In this document: in pieces, positions 49,310-60,103 of the stretch
Layout: every line of letters begins with the position of its first letter
How positions within the stretch are numbered: the first letter of the stretch is position 1
Made by a program: the position numbers and the translations under genes
Assembly (NCBI GenBank): GCA_947579665.1
Contig: OX388343.1
Location: 101,313,657-101,377,656, forward strand
Reading direction: 5' to 3'
DNA from: Sympetrum striolatum
Taxonomy: Eukaryota; Arthropoda; Insecta; Odonata; Libellulidae
DNA: 64,000 nt
The notes under the pieces: model-generated
Seen by the model: only the letters and a program-made list of their open reading frames with translations
Databases searched by the model: none
Told to the model about the DNA's origin: nothing

Positions 49310-51198
49310 ATACGATGTGAAGGACCCGAAATAGATGACCCGAGATCGATAATCAAGGTCGATGAATTGAGGTCAATGACTCCAGCCTGATGACCAGTGG
49401 CCGTTGACCAGAGCTCCATGACACGAGGCCGATGACCCGAGCTCGATTACCCGAGATCGATGACCCGGGGTCGACGAAAAAAGGTCGAAGAACCGAAGCC
49501 GAAGAAACGAGGTATATGACCCGAGGTCGATCACTCGAGGTCAATGACCCGAGGTCGATAACCAGAGGTAAATGACCCGAGGTCGAGGACAGGAGGTCGA
49601 TGACCCCAGGTCGATGACAGGAGGTCAATGACCCCAGGTCGATGACCCGGGGTCGATGACCCTAGGTCAATGGCTTTAGGTCAATAACCCGAGATCGATG
49701 ACCCGAGGTCATTAACCAGAGGTCATTGACCCGAGGTCGATGACCCGGGTTGGATGACCTGAGGTGGACGAACCGAGGTCAAAGACCCGAGGTGGATGAC
49801 CCGAGGTCGATGACCCGTGGTCAATGACCCGGGTTCGTTGACCCGAGGTCATTGACCCGAGGTCATTTACCAGAGGTCATTGACCCGAGGTCATTGACCA
49901 GAGGTCTCTGACACCTAGTGGATGACCTGTAGGTCGATTTGGGAGGGTCGACTCCGGGTGATCGATTCCAGGAGGTCGATTCCGGAAGGTCGACTCCAGG
50001 AGGTCGACTCCGGAAGGTTGACTCCGGGAGGTCGACTCCAGGAGGTTGACTCCGGGAGGTCGACACCGGGAGGTTGACTCCGGGAGGTCGACTCCGGGAG
50101 ATCCACTCCGGGAGGTCGGCTCCGGGAGTTCGACTTCGGGAGGTTGGTTCCGGGATTTCGACTGTGGGATTTCGACTCTTGGAGGTCCACTCCGGAAGGT
50201 CGACTCCGGGAAGCGCGACCGGGAGGTCGACTCAACGTTGTCGATTTGATTTTGATTGTGAGGACATTTCGGTGAAATAATTTATTTTCGATGCTTTTTT
50301 TCATACATTTGCAAAGTCACGAAAAGTAAGGCAAAAGAGACAAAAAATAATTGAAATTTCGGTAAAATTAACCAATTTCGAAGCTTTCTTTGATCATATC
50401 TTGGCAAAATTAGGAAAACTAAGCCAATATAGAGGGAAAAGATTGAAATTTCAGTAAAATTCTTCGTTTTCGATGCTTTTTTCGATCATATCATGAAAAA
50501 ATCACTAAAAATTAAGACAAAATTGACGAAATAATATTGATTTTTATGTGAAATTAACCGTTTCCGATGCTTTTATCGATCATGTAAAAGCAAAATCACG
50601 AATAGTAAGGTAAAATAGACGAAAAAAGTTTGAAATATCTGTAAAAATATATGTTTTCAATGCTATTTGTGATCATATCTTGGCAAAATCTTGAAAACTA
50701 TGGCATATTAGAGGAAAAAGTATGAAATTTCAATTAAATTTTCTTTTATTGATGCTTGTTTCGATCATATCTAGGCAAATTCAAGAAAACTAAGGAAAAA
50801 TAGAGGAGAAAGATTGAAAATTCGCTGAAATAATCCGTTTTCGATGCTTATTTCGATCATATCATGGAAAAAAACTAAAAATGAAGTTAAAATAGACGAA
50901 AAAAGGTTGATTTTTATGTGAAATTAACCGTTTTCGATGCTTTTTTCGATCATGTAAAAGCAAAATCACGAATAGTAAGGCAAAATAGACGAAAAAGATT
51001 GATATTTAGGTGAAATATTCCGTTTTCGATGCTTTTTTCGATCATGTCCAGGCAAAATCACGAAAAGTAAGGTAACATATACAAAAAAGGATTGAAATTT
51101 CGATGAAATTATTTTTAACGATGATTCTTGGTTCATATCTTAGCAAAATCACGAAAAGTAGAGCAAAGTAGACGAAAAAATATTGATTCTTCAGTGAA

Positions 51199-51285
51199 GA
51201 CTCCGGGAAGCGCGACCTGGAGGTCGACTCAGTGTGGTCGATTTGATTTTGATTGTGAGGACATTTCGGTAAAATAATTTATTTC
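51199..51285 (+). repeat. Orphan C-like element 1 in U19
   Basis: Lies 997 bp after junction C of the unit. Followed by ttatttccgatgcatttttt, as in the first orphan of U13. Confidence 0.85.
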
Positions 51286-52196
51286 CGATGCATTTTTTGA
51301 TACATTTGCAAAGTCACGAAAAGTAAGGCAAAAGAGACGAAAAATAATTGAAATTTCGGTAAAATTAACCAATTTCGAAGCTTTCTTTGATCATATCTTG
51401 GCAAAATTAGGAAAACTAAGCCAAAATAGAGGGAAAAGATTGAAATTTCAGTAATATTCTTCGTTTTCGATGCTTTTTTCGATCATATCATGAAAAAATC
51501 ACTAAAAATTAAGACAAAATTGACGAAAAAAGATTGATTTTTATGTGAAATTAACCGTTTTCGATGTTTTTTCGATCATGTAAAAGCAAAATCACGAATA
51601 GTAAGGTAAAATAGACGAAAAAAGTTTGAAATATCTGTGAAAATATCCGTTTTCAATGCTATTTGCGATCATATCTTGGCAAAATCTTGAAAACTATGGC
51701 ATATTAGAGGAAAAAGTATGAAATTTCAATTAAATTTTCTTTTATTGATGCTTGTTTCGATCATATCTAGGCAAACTCAAGAAAACTAAGGAAAAATAGA
51801 GGAGAAAGATTGAAATTTCGCTAATATAATCCGTTTTCGATGCTTATTTCGATCGTATCATGGAAAAATCACTAAAAATGAAGACAAAATAGACGAAAAA
51901 AGATTGATTTTTATGTGAAATTAACCGTTTTCGATTCTTTTTTCGATCATGTAAAAGCAAAATCACGAATAGTAAGGCAAAATAGACGAAAAAGATTGAT
52001 ATTTAGGTGAAATTATCCGTTTTCGATGCTTTTTTCGATCATTCCCCAGGCAAAATCACGAAAAGTAAGGTAACATATACAAAAAAGGATTGAAATTTCG
52101 ATGAAATTATTTTTTACGATGATTCTTGGTTCATATCTTTGCAAAATCACGAAAAGTAGAGCAAAGTAGACGAAAAAATATTGATTCTTCAGTGAA

Positions 52197-52283
52197 GACT
52201 CCGGGAAGCGCAACCTGGAGGTCGACTCAGTGTGGTCGATTTGATTTTAATTGTGAGGACATTTCGGTAAAATAATTTATTTT
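52197..52283 (+). repeat. Orphan C-like element 2 in U19
   Basis: Lies 998 bp after the previous copy. It has a private gcgcaacctgg variant (CpG to CpA) where all other copies have gcgcgacctgg. Confidence 0.85.
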
Positions 52284-52880
52284 CGATTCTTTTTTTGATA
52301 CATTTGCAAAGTCACGAAATGTAAGGCAAAAGAAACGAAAAATAATTGAAATTTCGGTAAAATAATTCAATTTCGATGCTTTTTTCGATCATATCATGGA
52401 AAAATCACTAAAAATTAAGACAAAATAGACGAAAAAAGATTGATTTTTATGTGAAATTATTCGTTTTTGATGTTTTTCTTGATCATATCTTGGAAAAATC
52501 AAGAAAATTAACGAAAAATAGTATAGAAAAGATTGAAATTTCTGTGAAAATATCCGTTTTCCATGATTTTTTCGATCATATCCTGACAAAATCACGAAAA
52601 CTAAGGAAAACTAGAGGAAAAAGTTTCAAATTTCGCTGAAATTAACCGTTATCGATGCTTTTTTCATTCATATATTGGCTAAATCACGAAAACAAAGGAA
52701 ACATTGAGGATAAAGAATGAAATTTCGGTCAAATTTTCTCTTTTGACACTTTTTTCAATAGAATTTCTTTATAAAAACGTATCGATTTACGCTGCTCTTT
52801 ATCGAGTTATAGTCCAAGTCCCGAGGTGAATGACATGATGTGAATGACCAGAGGTCACCAACTAAGACTAAAAGACAACG

Positions 52881-54957
52881 ATCCGATGTGAAGGACCCGA
52901 AATAGATGACCCGAGATCGATAATCAAGGTCGATGAATTGAGGTCAATGACTCCAGCCTGATGACCAGTGGCCGTTGACCAGAGCTCCATGACACGAGGC
53001 CGATGACCCGAGCTCGATTACCCGAGATCGATGACCCGAGGTCGACGAAAAAAGGTCAAAGAACCGAAGCCGAAGAAACGAGGTCGATGACCCGAGGTCG
53101 ATCACTCGAGGTCACTGACCCGAGGTCGATGACCAGAGGTCAATGACCCGAGGTCGATGACAGGAGGTCGATGACCCGAGGTCGATGACAGGAGGTCGAT
53201 GACCCCAGGTCGATGACCCGAGGTCGATGACCCTAGGTCAATGGCTCCAGCTCAATGACCCGAGATCGATGACCCGAGGTCAATGACACGAGGTCAATGA
53301 CCCGAGGTCAATGACCCGAGGTCGATGACCCGAGATCGATGACCCGGGTTTGATGACCTGAGTTGAATGAACCGAGGTCAATGACCCGAATTCGATTACC
53401 CGAGGTCAATGACCCGAGGTCAATGACCCGAGATCGATGACCAAGGTTTGATGACCTGAGGTGGATGAACCGAGGTCAATGACCCGAGGTGGATGACCCG
53501 AGGTCGATGACCCGGGGTCAATGACCCAGGGTTGTTGACCCGAGGTCATTGACCCGAGGTCGTTGACCCGAAGTCATTGACCCGAGGTCATTCAACAGAG
53601 GTCATTGACCCGAGGCCTCTGACCCCTGTTGGATGACCTGTAGGTCGATTTGGGAGGGTCGACTCCGGGTGATCGATTCCGGGAGGTCGATTACGGAAGG
53701 TCGACTCCGGGGGTTCGACTCCGGGAGGTCGACTCCGGGTGGTCGACTCCGGGAGGTCGACTCCGGGAGGTTGTCTCCGGGATTTCGACTCTTGGAGGTC
53801 CACTCCGGAAGGTCGACTCCGGGAAGCGCGAACGGGAGGTCGACTCAGCGTTTTCGATTTGATTCTGATTGTGAGGACATTTCGGTGAAATAATTTATTT
53901 TAGATGCTTTTTTTCATAGATTTGCAAAGTCACGAAAAGTAAGGCAAAAGAGACAAAAAATAATTGAAATTTCGGTAAAATTAACCAATTTCGGAGCTTT
54001 CTTTGATCATATCTTGGCAAAATTACGTAAACTAAGGCAAAATAGAGGGAAAAGATTGAAATTTCAGTAAAATTCTTCGTTTTCGATGCTTTTTTCGATC
54101 ATATCATGGAAAAATCACTAAAAATTAAGACAAAATAGATGAAAAAAGATTGATTTTTATGTGAAATTAACCGTTTTCGATGCTTTTTTCGATCATGTAA
54201 AAGCAAAATAACGAATAATAAGGTAAAATAGACGAAAAAAGATTGAAATATCTGTGAAAATATCCGCTTTCAATTCTATTTGCGATCATATCTTGAAAAA
54301 TCACTAAAAATGAAGACAAAATAGACGAAAAAAGATTGATTTTTATGTGAAATAAACGTTTTCGATGCTTTTTTCGATCATGTAAAAGCAAAATCACGAA
54401 TAGTAAGGTAAAATAGACGAAAAAAGATTGTAATTTTGGGGAAATTACCCGTTTTCCATGCTTTTTTCCATCATATCTTCGCAAAACTAGAGAATCTAAG
54501 CCATAATAGAGGAAAAAGATTGAAATTTAGGTGAAATTCTTCGTTTTCGATACTTTCTTCGATCATATCTTGGTAAAAAACGAAATTTAAGGTAAATTTA
54601 CGAAAACAAGATTTAAATTTAGGTGAAATTATGCGTTTTCGATCCATTCATTATCAAATCTTTTCAAAATTGAAAAGTAAGGCAAGATAGACGAAAAAAT
54701 ATTGAAATTTCGGTGAAATTAACCGTTATCGATGCTTTTTTCGTTCATATATTGGCTAAATCACGAAAACAAAGGAAACATAGATGATAAAGAATGAAAT
54801 TTCGGTGAAATTTTCTCTTTTGATACTTTTTTCAATAGAATTTCTTTAAAAAAACGTATCGATTTACGCTGCTCTTTATCGAGTTATAGTCAAATTCCCG
54901 AGGTGAACGACATGATGTGAATCACCAGAGATCACGAACTAAGACCTAAAGACAACG
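52881..54957 (+). repeat. Satellite unit U20 (U14/U15 chimera, 2,077 bp)
   Basis: Block A 52881-53631, block B 53632-53814, junction C 53815-53901, AT block D 53902-54817 (916 bp), element E 54818-54957. The head has cagcctgatgaccag, as in U14. From about 53,090 it has gatcactcgaggtcactgac, as in U15, and D and E are U15-like. One crossover between U14-like and U15-like copies would remove one unit and produce this. A+B is 28 bp (two 14-mers) longer than in U15. Confidence 0.87.
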
Positions 54958-56566
54958 ATCCGATGTGAAGCACCCGAAATAGATGACCCAAGATCGATTA
55001 TCAAGGTCGATGAATTGAGGTCGATGACTCCAGCCTGATGACCAGTGGCCGTTGACCAGAGCTCAAGAACAGGAGGTCGATGTCCCCAGGTCGATGACCC
55101 CAGGTCGATGACAGGAGGTCGATGACCCCAGGTCGATGACCCGGGGTCGATGACCCTAGGTCAATGGCTCAAGGTCAATGACCCGAGATCGATGACCCAA
55201 GGTCAATGACCCGAGGTCGATGACCCGAGGTCGATGACCCGAGGTCGATGACCCGGGTTGGATGACCTGAGGTGGATGAACCGAGGTCAAAGACAAAAGG
55301 TGGATGACCCGAGGTCGATGACCTGGGGTCAATGACCCGGGGTCGTTGACCCAAGGTCATTGACCAGAGGTCATTGACCCGAGGTCATTTACCAGAGGTC
55401 ATTGACCCGAGGTCATTTACCAGAGGTCATTGACCCGAGGTCATTGACCCGAGGTCTCTGACTATTGGTGGATGACCTGTAGGTCGATTTGGGAGGGTCG
55501 ACTCCGGGTGATCGATTCCAGGAGGTCGATTCCGGAAGGTCGACTCCAGGAGGTCGACTCCGGAAGGTTGACTCCGGGAGGTCGACTCCGGGAGGTCGAC
55601 TCCGAGAGGTCGAAACTGGGAGGTCGACTCCGGGAGGTCAACTCCGGGAGGTCGACTCCGGGAGGTCGACACCGGGAGGTCGACTCCGGGTGGTGTCCTC
55701 TGGGAGGTCGACTCCGGGAGGTCCACTCCGTGAGGTCGACTCCGGGAGGTCGACTCCGGGAGGTTGTCTCCGGGATTTCGACTCTTGGAGGTCCAATCCG
55801 GAAGGTCAACTCCGGGAAGCGCGACCGGGAGGTCGACTCAGATTTTCGATTTGATTCTGATTGTGAGGACATTTCGGTGAAATAATTTATTTTCAATGCT
55901 TTTTTTCATACATTTGCAAAGTCATGAAAAGTAAGGCAAAAGAGACGAAAAATAATTGACATTTCGGTAAAATTAACCAATTTCGAAGCTTTCTTTGATC
56001 ATATCTTGGCAAAATTAGGAAAACTAAGCCAAAATAGAGAGAAAAGATTGAAATTTCAGTAAAATTCTTCGTTTTCGACGCTTTTTTCGATCATATCATG
56101 AAAAAATCACTAAAAATTAAGACAAAATTGACGAAAAAAGAATGATTTTTATGTGAAATTAACCCTTTTCGATGCTTTTTTCGATCATGTAAAAGCAAAA
56201 TCACGAATAGTAAGGTAAAATAGACGAAAAAAGTTTGAAATATCTGTGAAAATATCCGTTTTCAATGCTATTTGCGATCATATCTTGGCAAAATCTTGAA
56301 AACTATGGCATATTAGAGGAAAAAGTATGAAATTTCAATGAAATTTTCTGTTATTGATGCTTTTTTCGATCATATCTAGGCAAAATCACGAAAACTAAGG
56401 AAAAATAGAGGAAAAAGATTGAAAATTCGCTGAAATAATCCGTTTTCGATACTTCTTTCGATCATATCTTGGCAAAATCACCAAAAAATCAAGGCAAAAT
56501 TGAGGAAAAAAGTTTAAATTTTTGTGAAAATATCCGTTTACGATGCTTTTTTCGATCATATCTTGG

Positions 56567-58473
56567 CAAAATCACGAAAACTAAGGAAAAATATAGGAAT
56601 AGGATTGAAATTACGGTAAAATTATTCGTTTTTGATGTTTTTCTTGATCATATCTTGGAAAAATCAAGAAAATTAACGAAAAATAGTATAGAAAAGATTG
56701 AAATTTCTGTGAAAATATCCGTTTTCCATGATTTTTTCGATCATATCCTGGCAAAATCACGAAAACTAAGGCAAACTAGAGGAAAAAGTTTCAAATTTCG
56801 CTGAAATTATCCGTTTTCGATGCTTATTTCGATCATATCATGGAAAAATCACTAAAAATGAAGACAAAATAGACGAAAAAAGATTGATTTTTATGTGAAA
56901 TTAACCGTTTTCGATGCTTTTTTCGATCATGTAAAAGCAAAATCACGAATATTAAGGCAAAATAGACGAAAAAGATTGAAATTGAGGTGAAATTTTCCGT
57001 TTTCGATGCATTTTTCGATCATGTCAAGGCAAAACACGAAAAGTAAGGTAACCTATACAAAAAAGGAATGAAATTTCGATGAAATTATATTTTACGATGA
57101 TTCTTGGTTCATATCTTTGCAAAATCCCGAAAAGTAGAGCAAAGTAGACGAAAAAATATTGATTCTTCAGTGAAGACTCCGGGAAGCGCGACCTGGAGGT
57201 CGACTCTGTGTGGTCGATTTGATTTTGATTGTGAGGAAATTTCGGTAAAATAATTTATTTTCGATGCTTTTTTTGATACATTTGCAAAGTCACGAAAAGT
57301 AAGGCAAAAGAGACGAAAAATAATTGAAATTTCGGTAAAATTATTCAATTTCGATGCATTTTTTGATCATATCTTGGAAAATTACGAAAACTAAGGCAAA
57401 ATAGATGGAAAAGATTGAAATTTCAGTACAATTCTTCGTTTTCGATGCTTTTTTCGATCATATCATGGATGAATCACTAAAAATTAAGACAAAATAGACG
57501 AAAAAAGATTGATTTTTATGTGAAATTAACCGTTTTCGATGCTTTTTTCGATCATGTAAAAGCAAAATCACGAATAGTAAGGTAAAATAGACGAAAAAAG
57601 ATTGAGATATCTGTGAAAATATCCGTTTTCAATTCTATTTGCGATCATATCTTGAAAAGTCTGGAAGACTTTGGCATATTAGAGGAAAAAGTAAGAAATT
57701 TCAATTAAATTTTCTTTTATTGATGCTTGTTTCGATCATATCTAGGCAAATTCAGGAAAACTAAGGAAAAATAGAGGAAAAAGATTGAAAATTCGCTGAA
57801 AAAATCCGTTTTCGATACTTCTTTCGATCATATCTTGGCAAAATCACCAAAAAATTAAGGCAAAATTGAGGAAAAAAGTTTAAATTTTTTTGTGAAAATA
57901 TCCGTTTGCAATGCTTTTTTCGATCATATCTTGGCAAAATCACGAAAACTAAGGAAAAATATAGGAAAAGGATTGAAATTACGGTGAAATTATTCGTTTT
58001 TGATGTTTTTCTTGATCATATCTTGGAAAAATCAAGAAAATTAACGAAAAATAGTATAGAAAAGATTGAAATTTCTGTGAAAATATCCGTTTTCCATGAT
58101 TTTTTCGATCATATCCTGGAAATATCACTAAAAATGAAGACAAAATAGACGAAAAAAGATTGATTTTTATGTGAAATTAACCGTTTTCGATCATGTAAAA
58201 CCAAAATCACGAATAGTAAGTTAAAATAGACGAAAAAAGATTGAAATATCTGTGAAAATATCCGTTTTCAATGCTATTTGCGATCACATCTTGGCAAAAT
58301 CTTTAAAACTATGGAATATTAGAGAAAAAAGTATGAAATTTCAATGAAATTTTCTTTTATTGATGCTTTTTTCGATCATATCTTGGCAAAATCACGAAAA
58401 CCAAGGAAAAATAGACGAGAAAGATTGAAAATTCGCTGAAATAATCCGTTTTCGATACTTCTTTCGATCATGT
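56567..58473 (+). repeat. Segmental duplicate, upstream copy (5,527-bp spacing)
   Basis: This stretch inside U21 reappears at 62,094-64,000. Every part I compared is identical, including the rare variants ataggaataggattg, aaggtaacctatac and ggtcgactctgtgtgg. Similarity continues with a few changes upstream to about 56,400. At the left end the copies differ at cttggcaaaatc here against gttgaagcaaaatc there. Confidence 0.85.
57175..57261 (+). repeat. Orphan C-like element in U21
   Basis: Lies 1,367 bp after junction C, as in U12. It has the variant cgactctgtgtggtcg, shared only with the copy at 62702. Confidence 0.85.
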
Positions 58474-60103
58474 AAAAGCAAAATCACGAATAGTAAGGTA
58501 AAATAGACGAAAAAAGATTGTAATTTTGGGGAAATTATCCGTTTTCCATGCTTTTTTCCATCATATCTTCGCAAAACCAGAGAATCTAAGCCATAATAGA
58601 GGAAAAAGATTGAAATTTAGGTGAAATTCTTCGTTTTCCATGCTTTCTTCGATCATATCATGGTAAAAAACGAAATTTAAGCTAAATTTACGAAAACAAG
58701 ATTTAAATTTAGGTGAAATTATGCGTTTTCGATCCATTTCTTATCAAATCTTTCCAAAATCACGAAAGGTAAGGCAAGATAGACGAAAAAATATTGAAAT
58801 TTCGGTGAAATTAACCGTTATCGATGCATTTTTCGTTCATATATTGGCTAAATCACGAAAACAAAGGAAACATAGAGGATAAAGAATGAAATTTCGGTGA
58901 AATTTTCTCTTTTGATACTTTTTCAATAGAATTTCTTTATAAAAACGTATCGATTTACGCTGCTCTTTTTCGAGTTATAGTCAAATTCCCGAGGTGAACG
59001 ACATGATGTGAATGACCAGAGGTCACCAACTAAGACTTAAACACAACGATCCGATGTGAAGGACCCAAAATAAATGACCCGAGATCGATAATCAAGGTCG
59101 ATGAATTGAGGTCGATGACTCCAGCCTGATGACCAGTGGCCGTTGACCAGAGCTAAATGACACAAGGCCAATGACCCGAGCTCGATTACCCGAAATCTAT
59201 GACCCGATGTCGACGAAAAAAGGTCGAAGAACCGAAGCCGAAGAAACGAGGTCGATGACCAGAGGTCGATCACTCGAGGTCAATGACCCGAGGTCGATGA
59301 CCAGAGGTCAATGACCCGAGGTATGACAGGAGGTCTATGACCCGAGGTCGGAGACAGGAGGTCGATGACCCCAGGTCGATGACCCTAGGTCAATGGCTCG
59401 AGGTCAATGACCCGAGATCGATGACCCGAGGTCAATGACCCGAGGTCGATGACCCGAGATCTTTGACCCGGGTTTGATGACCTGAGGTGGATGAACCGAG
59501 GTCAATGACCCGAGGTGGATGACCCGAGGTCGATGACCCGGGAGCAATGACCCGGGGTCGTTGACCCGAGGTCTCTGATCCCTGGTGGATGACTTGTAGG
59601 TCGATTTGGGAGGGTTGACTCCGGGTGATCGTTTGCGGGAGGTCGACTCCGGGTGGTCGACTCCAGGAGGTCGACTCCGGGAGGTTGACTCCGGGTGGTC
59701 GACTCCGGGAGGTCGACTCCGGGAGGTCGACTCCGGGAGGTCGACTCCGGGAATTCGACTCCGGGAGGTCGACTCCGGGAGGTCGACTCCGGGAGGTCGA
59801 CTCCGGGAGGGTTGCTCCGGGATTTTGACTGTGGGATTTCGACTCTTTGAGGTACACTTCGGGAGGTCGACATCGGGATTTTGACTCTGGAAGGTAGACC
59901 CCGGAGACCCTCCGGGACTCGGGACCCCGAGACTCCGGGAAGCGCGACCGGGAGGTCAACTGAGCGTTGTCGATTTGATTTTGATTGTGAGGACATTTCG
60001 GTGAAATAATTTATATTCGATGCTTTTTTTCATACATTTGCAATGTCACGAAAAGTAAGGCAAAAGAGACGAAAAATAATTGAAATTTCGGTAAAATTAT
60101 CCA

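Larger units (their letters stand above)
44500..49480 (+). repeat. Local tandem triplication (periods 2,131 and 1,847 bp)
   Basis: The right part of U16 with the head of U17, the right part of U17 with the head of U18, and the right part of U18 with the head of U19 are three tandem copies. They share private variants: gtccaaggcccgagg in E (U16, U17, U18) and gatacgatgtg at the unit start (U17, U18, U19), where all other units but one have gatccgatgtg. The offset is 2,131 bp between the first two copies. It falls to 1,847 bp after the 284-bp net loss in U18. End coordinates are approximate. Confidence 0.82.
50202..52283 (+). repeat. About 998-bp C-D module, tandem in U19
   Basis: C elements start at 50,202, 51,199 and 52,197. 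The two intervals each contain ten to eleven 92-mers in matching order, and the internal C-like elements share caacctgg/cgacctggaggtcgac and cagtgtggtcgatttg. The same module is single in U9 (25,829 to 26,827). It is present twice in U13, with the first interval shortened to 627 bp. This is an intermediate repeat level between the 92-mer and the unit. Confidence 0.85.
49310..52880 (+). repeat. Satellite unit U19 (3,571 bp, two 998-bp C-D repeats)
   Basis: Block A 49310-49920, block B 49921-50201, junction C 50202-50288, AT block D 50289-52740 (2,452 bp) with internal C-like elements at 51199 and 52197, element E 52741-52880. The C spacing is 997 and 998 bp, so the C-plus-AT module is tandemly duplicated at full length. 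Against U13 it gains 370 bp (four monomers) in the first interval and loses about 461 bp (five monomers) after the second C-like element. Confidence 0.9.
43272..54957 (+). repeat. Super-repeat copy 3, rearranged (U16-U20, 11,686 bp)
   Basis: Starts like U12 and ends like U15, as copies 1 and 2 do, but the interior is reshuffled. U16 joins a U12-type left part to a U13/U14-type right end. U17 and U18 are extra chimeric units. U19 is U13-like. U20 joins a U14-type head to a U15-type body. Each junction falls in a homologous tract, the pattern expected from unequal crossing-over. The exception is U18, which has a non-homologous breakpoint. Confidence 0.8.
54958..59048 (+). repeat. Satellite unit U21 (4,091 bp)
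   Basis: Block A 54958-55470, block B 55471-55807, junction C 55808-55893, AT block D 55894-58909 (3,016 bp) with an internal C-like element at 57175, element E 58910-59048 (139 bp). A and B are U16-like (28 bp longer). D follows U12 through the internal C element. The last few hundred bases resemble U2/U5 (atttcttatcaaatctttcc). It is the longest complete unit and begins a fourth super-repeat that does not continue as the others do. Confidence 0.88.
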
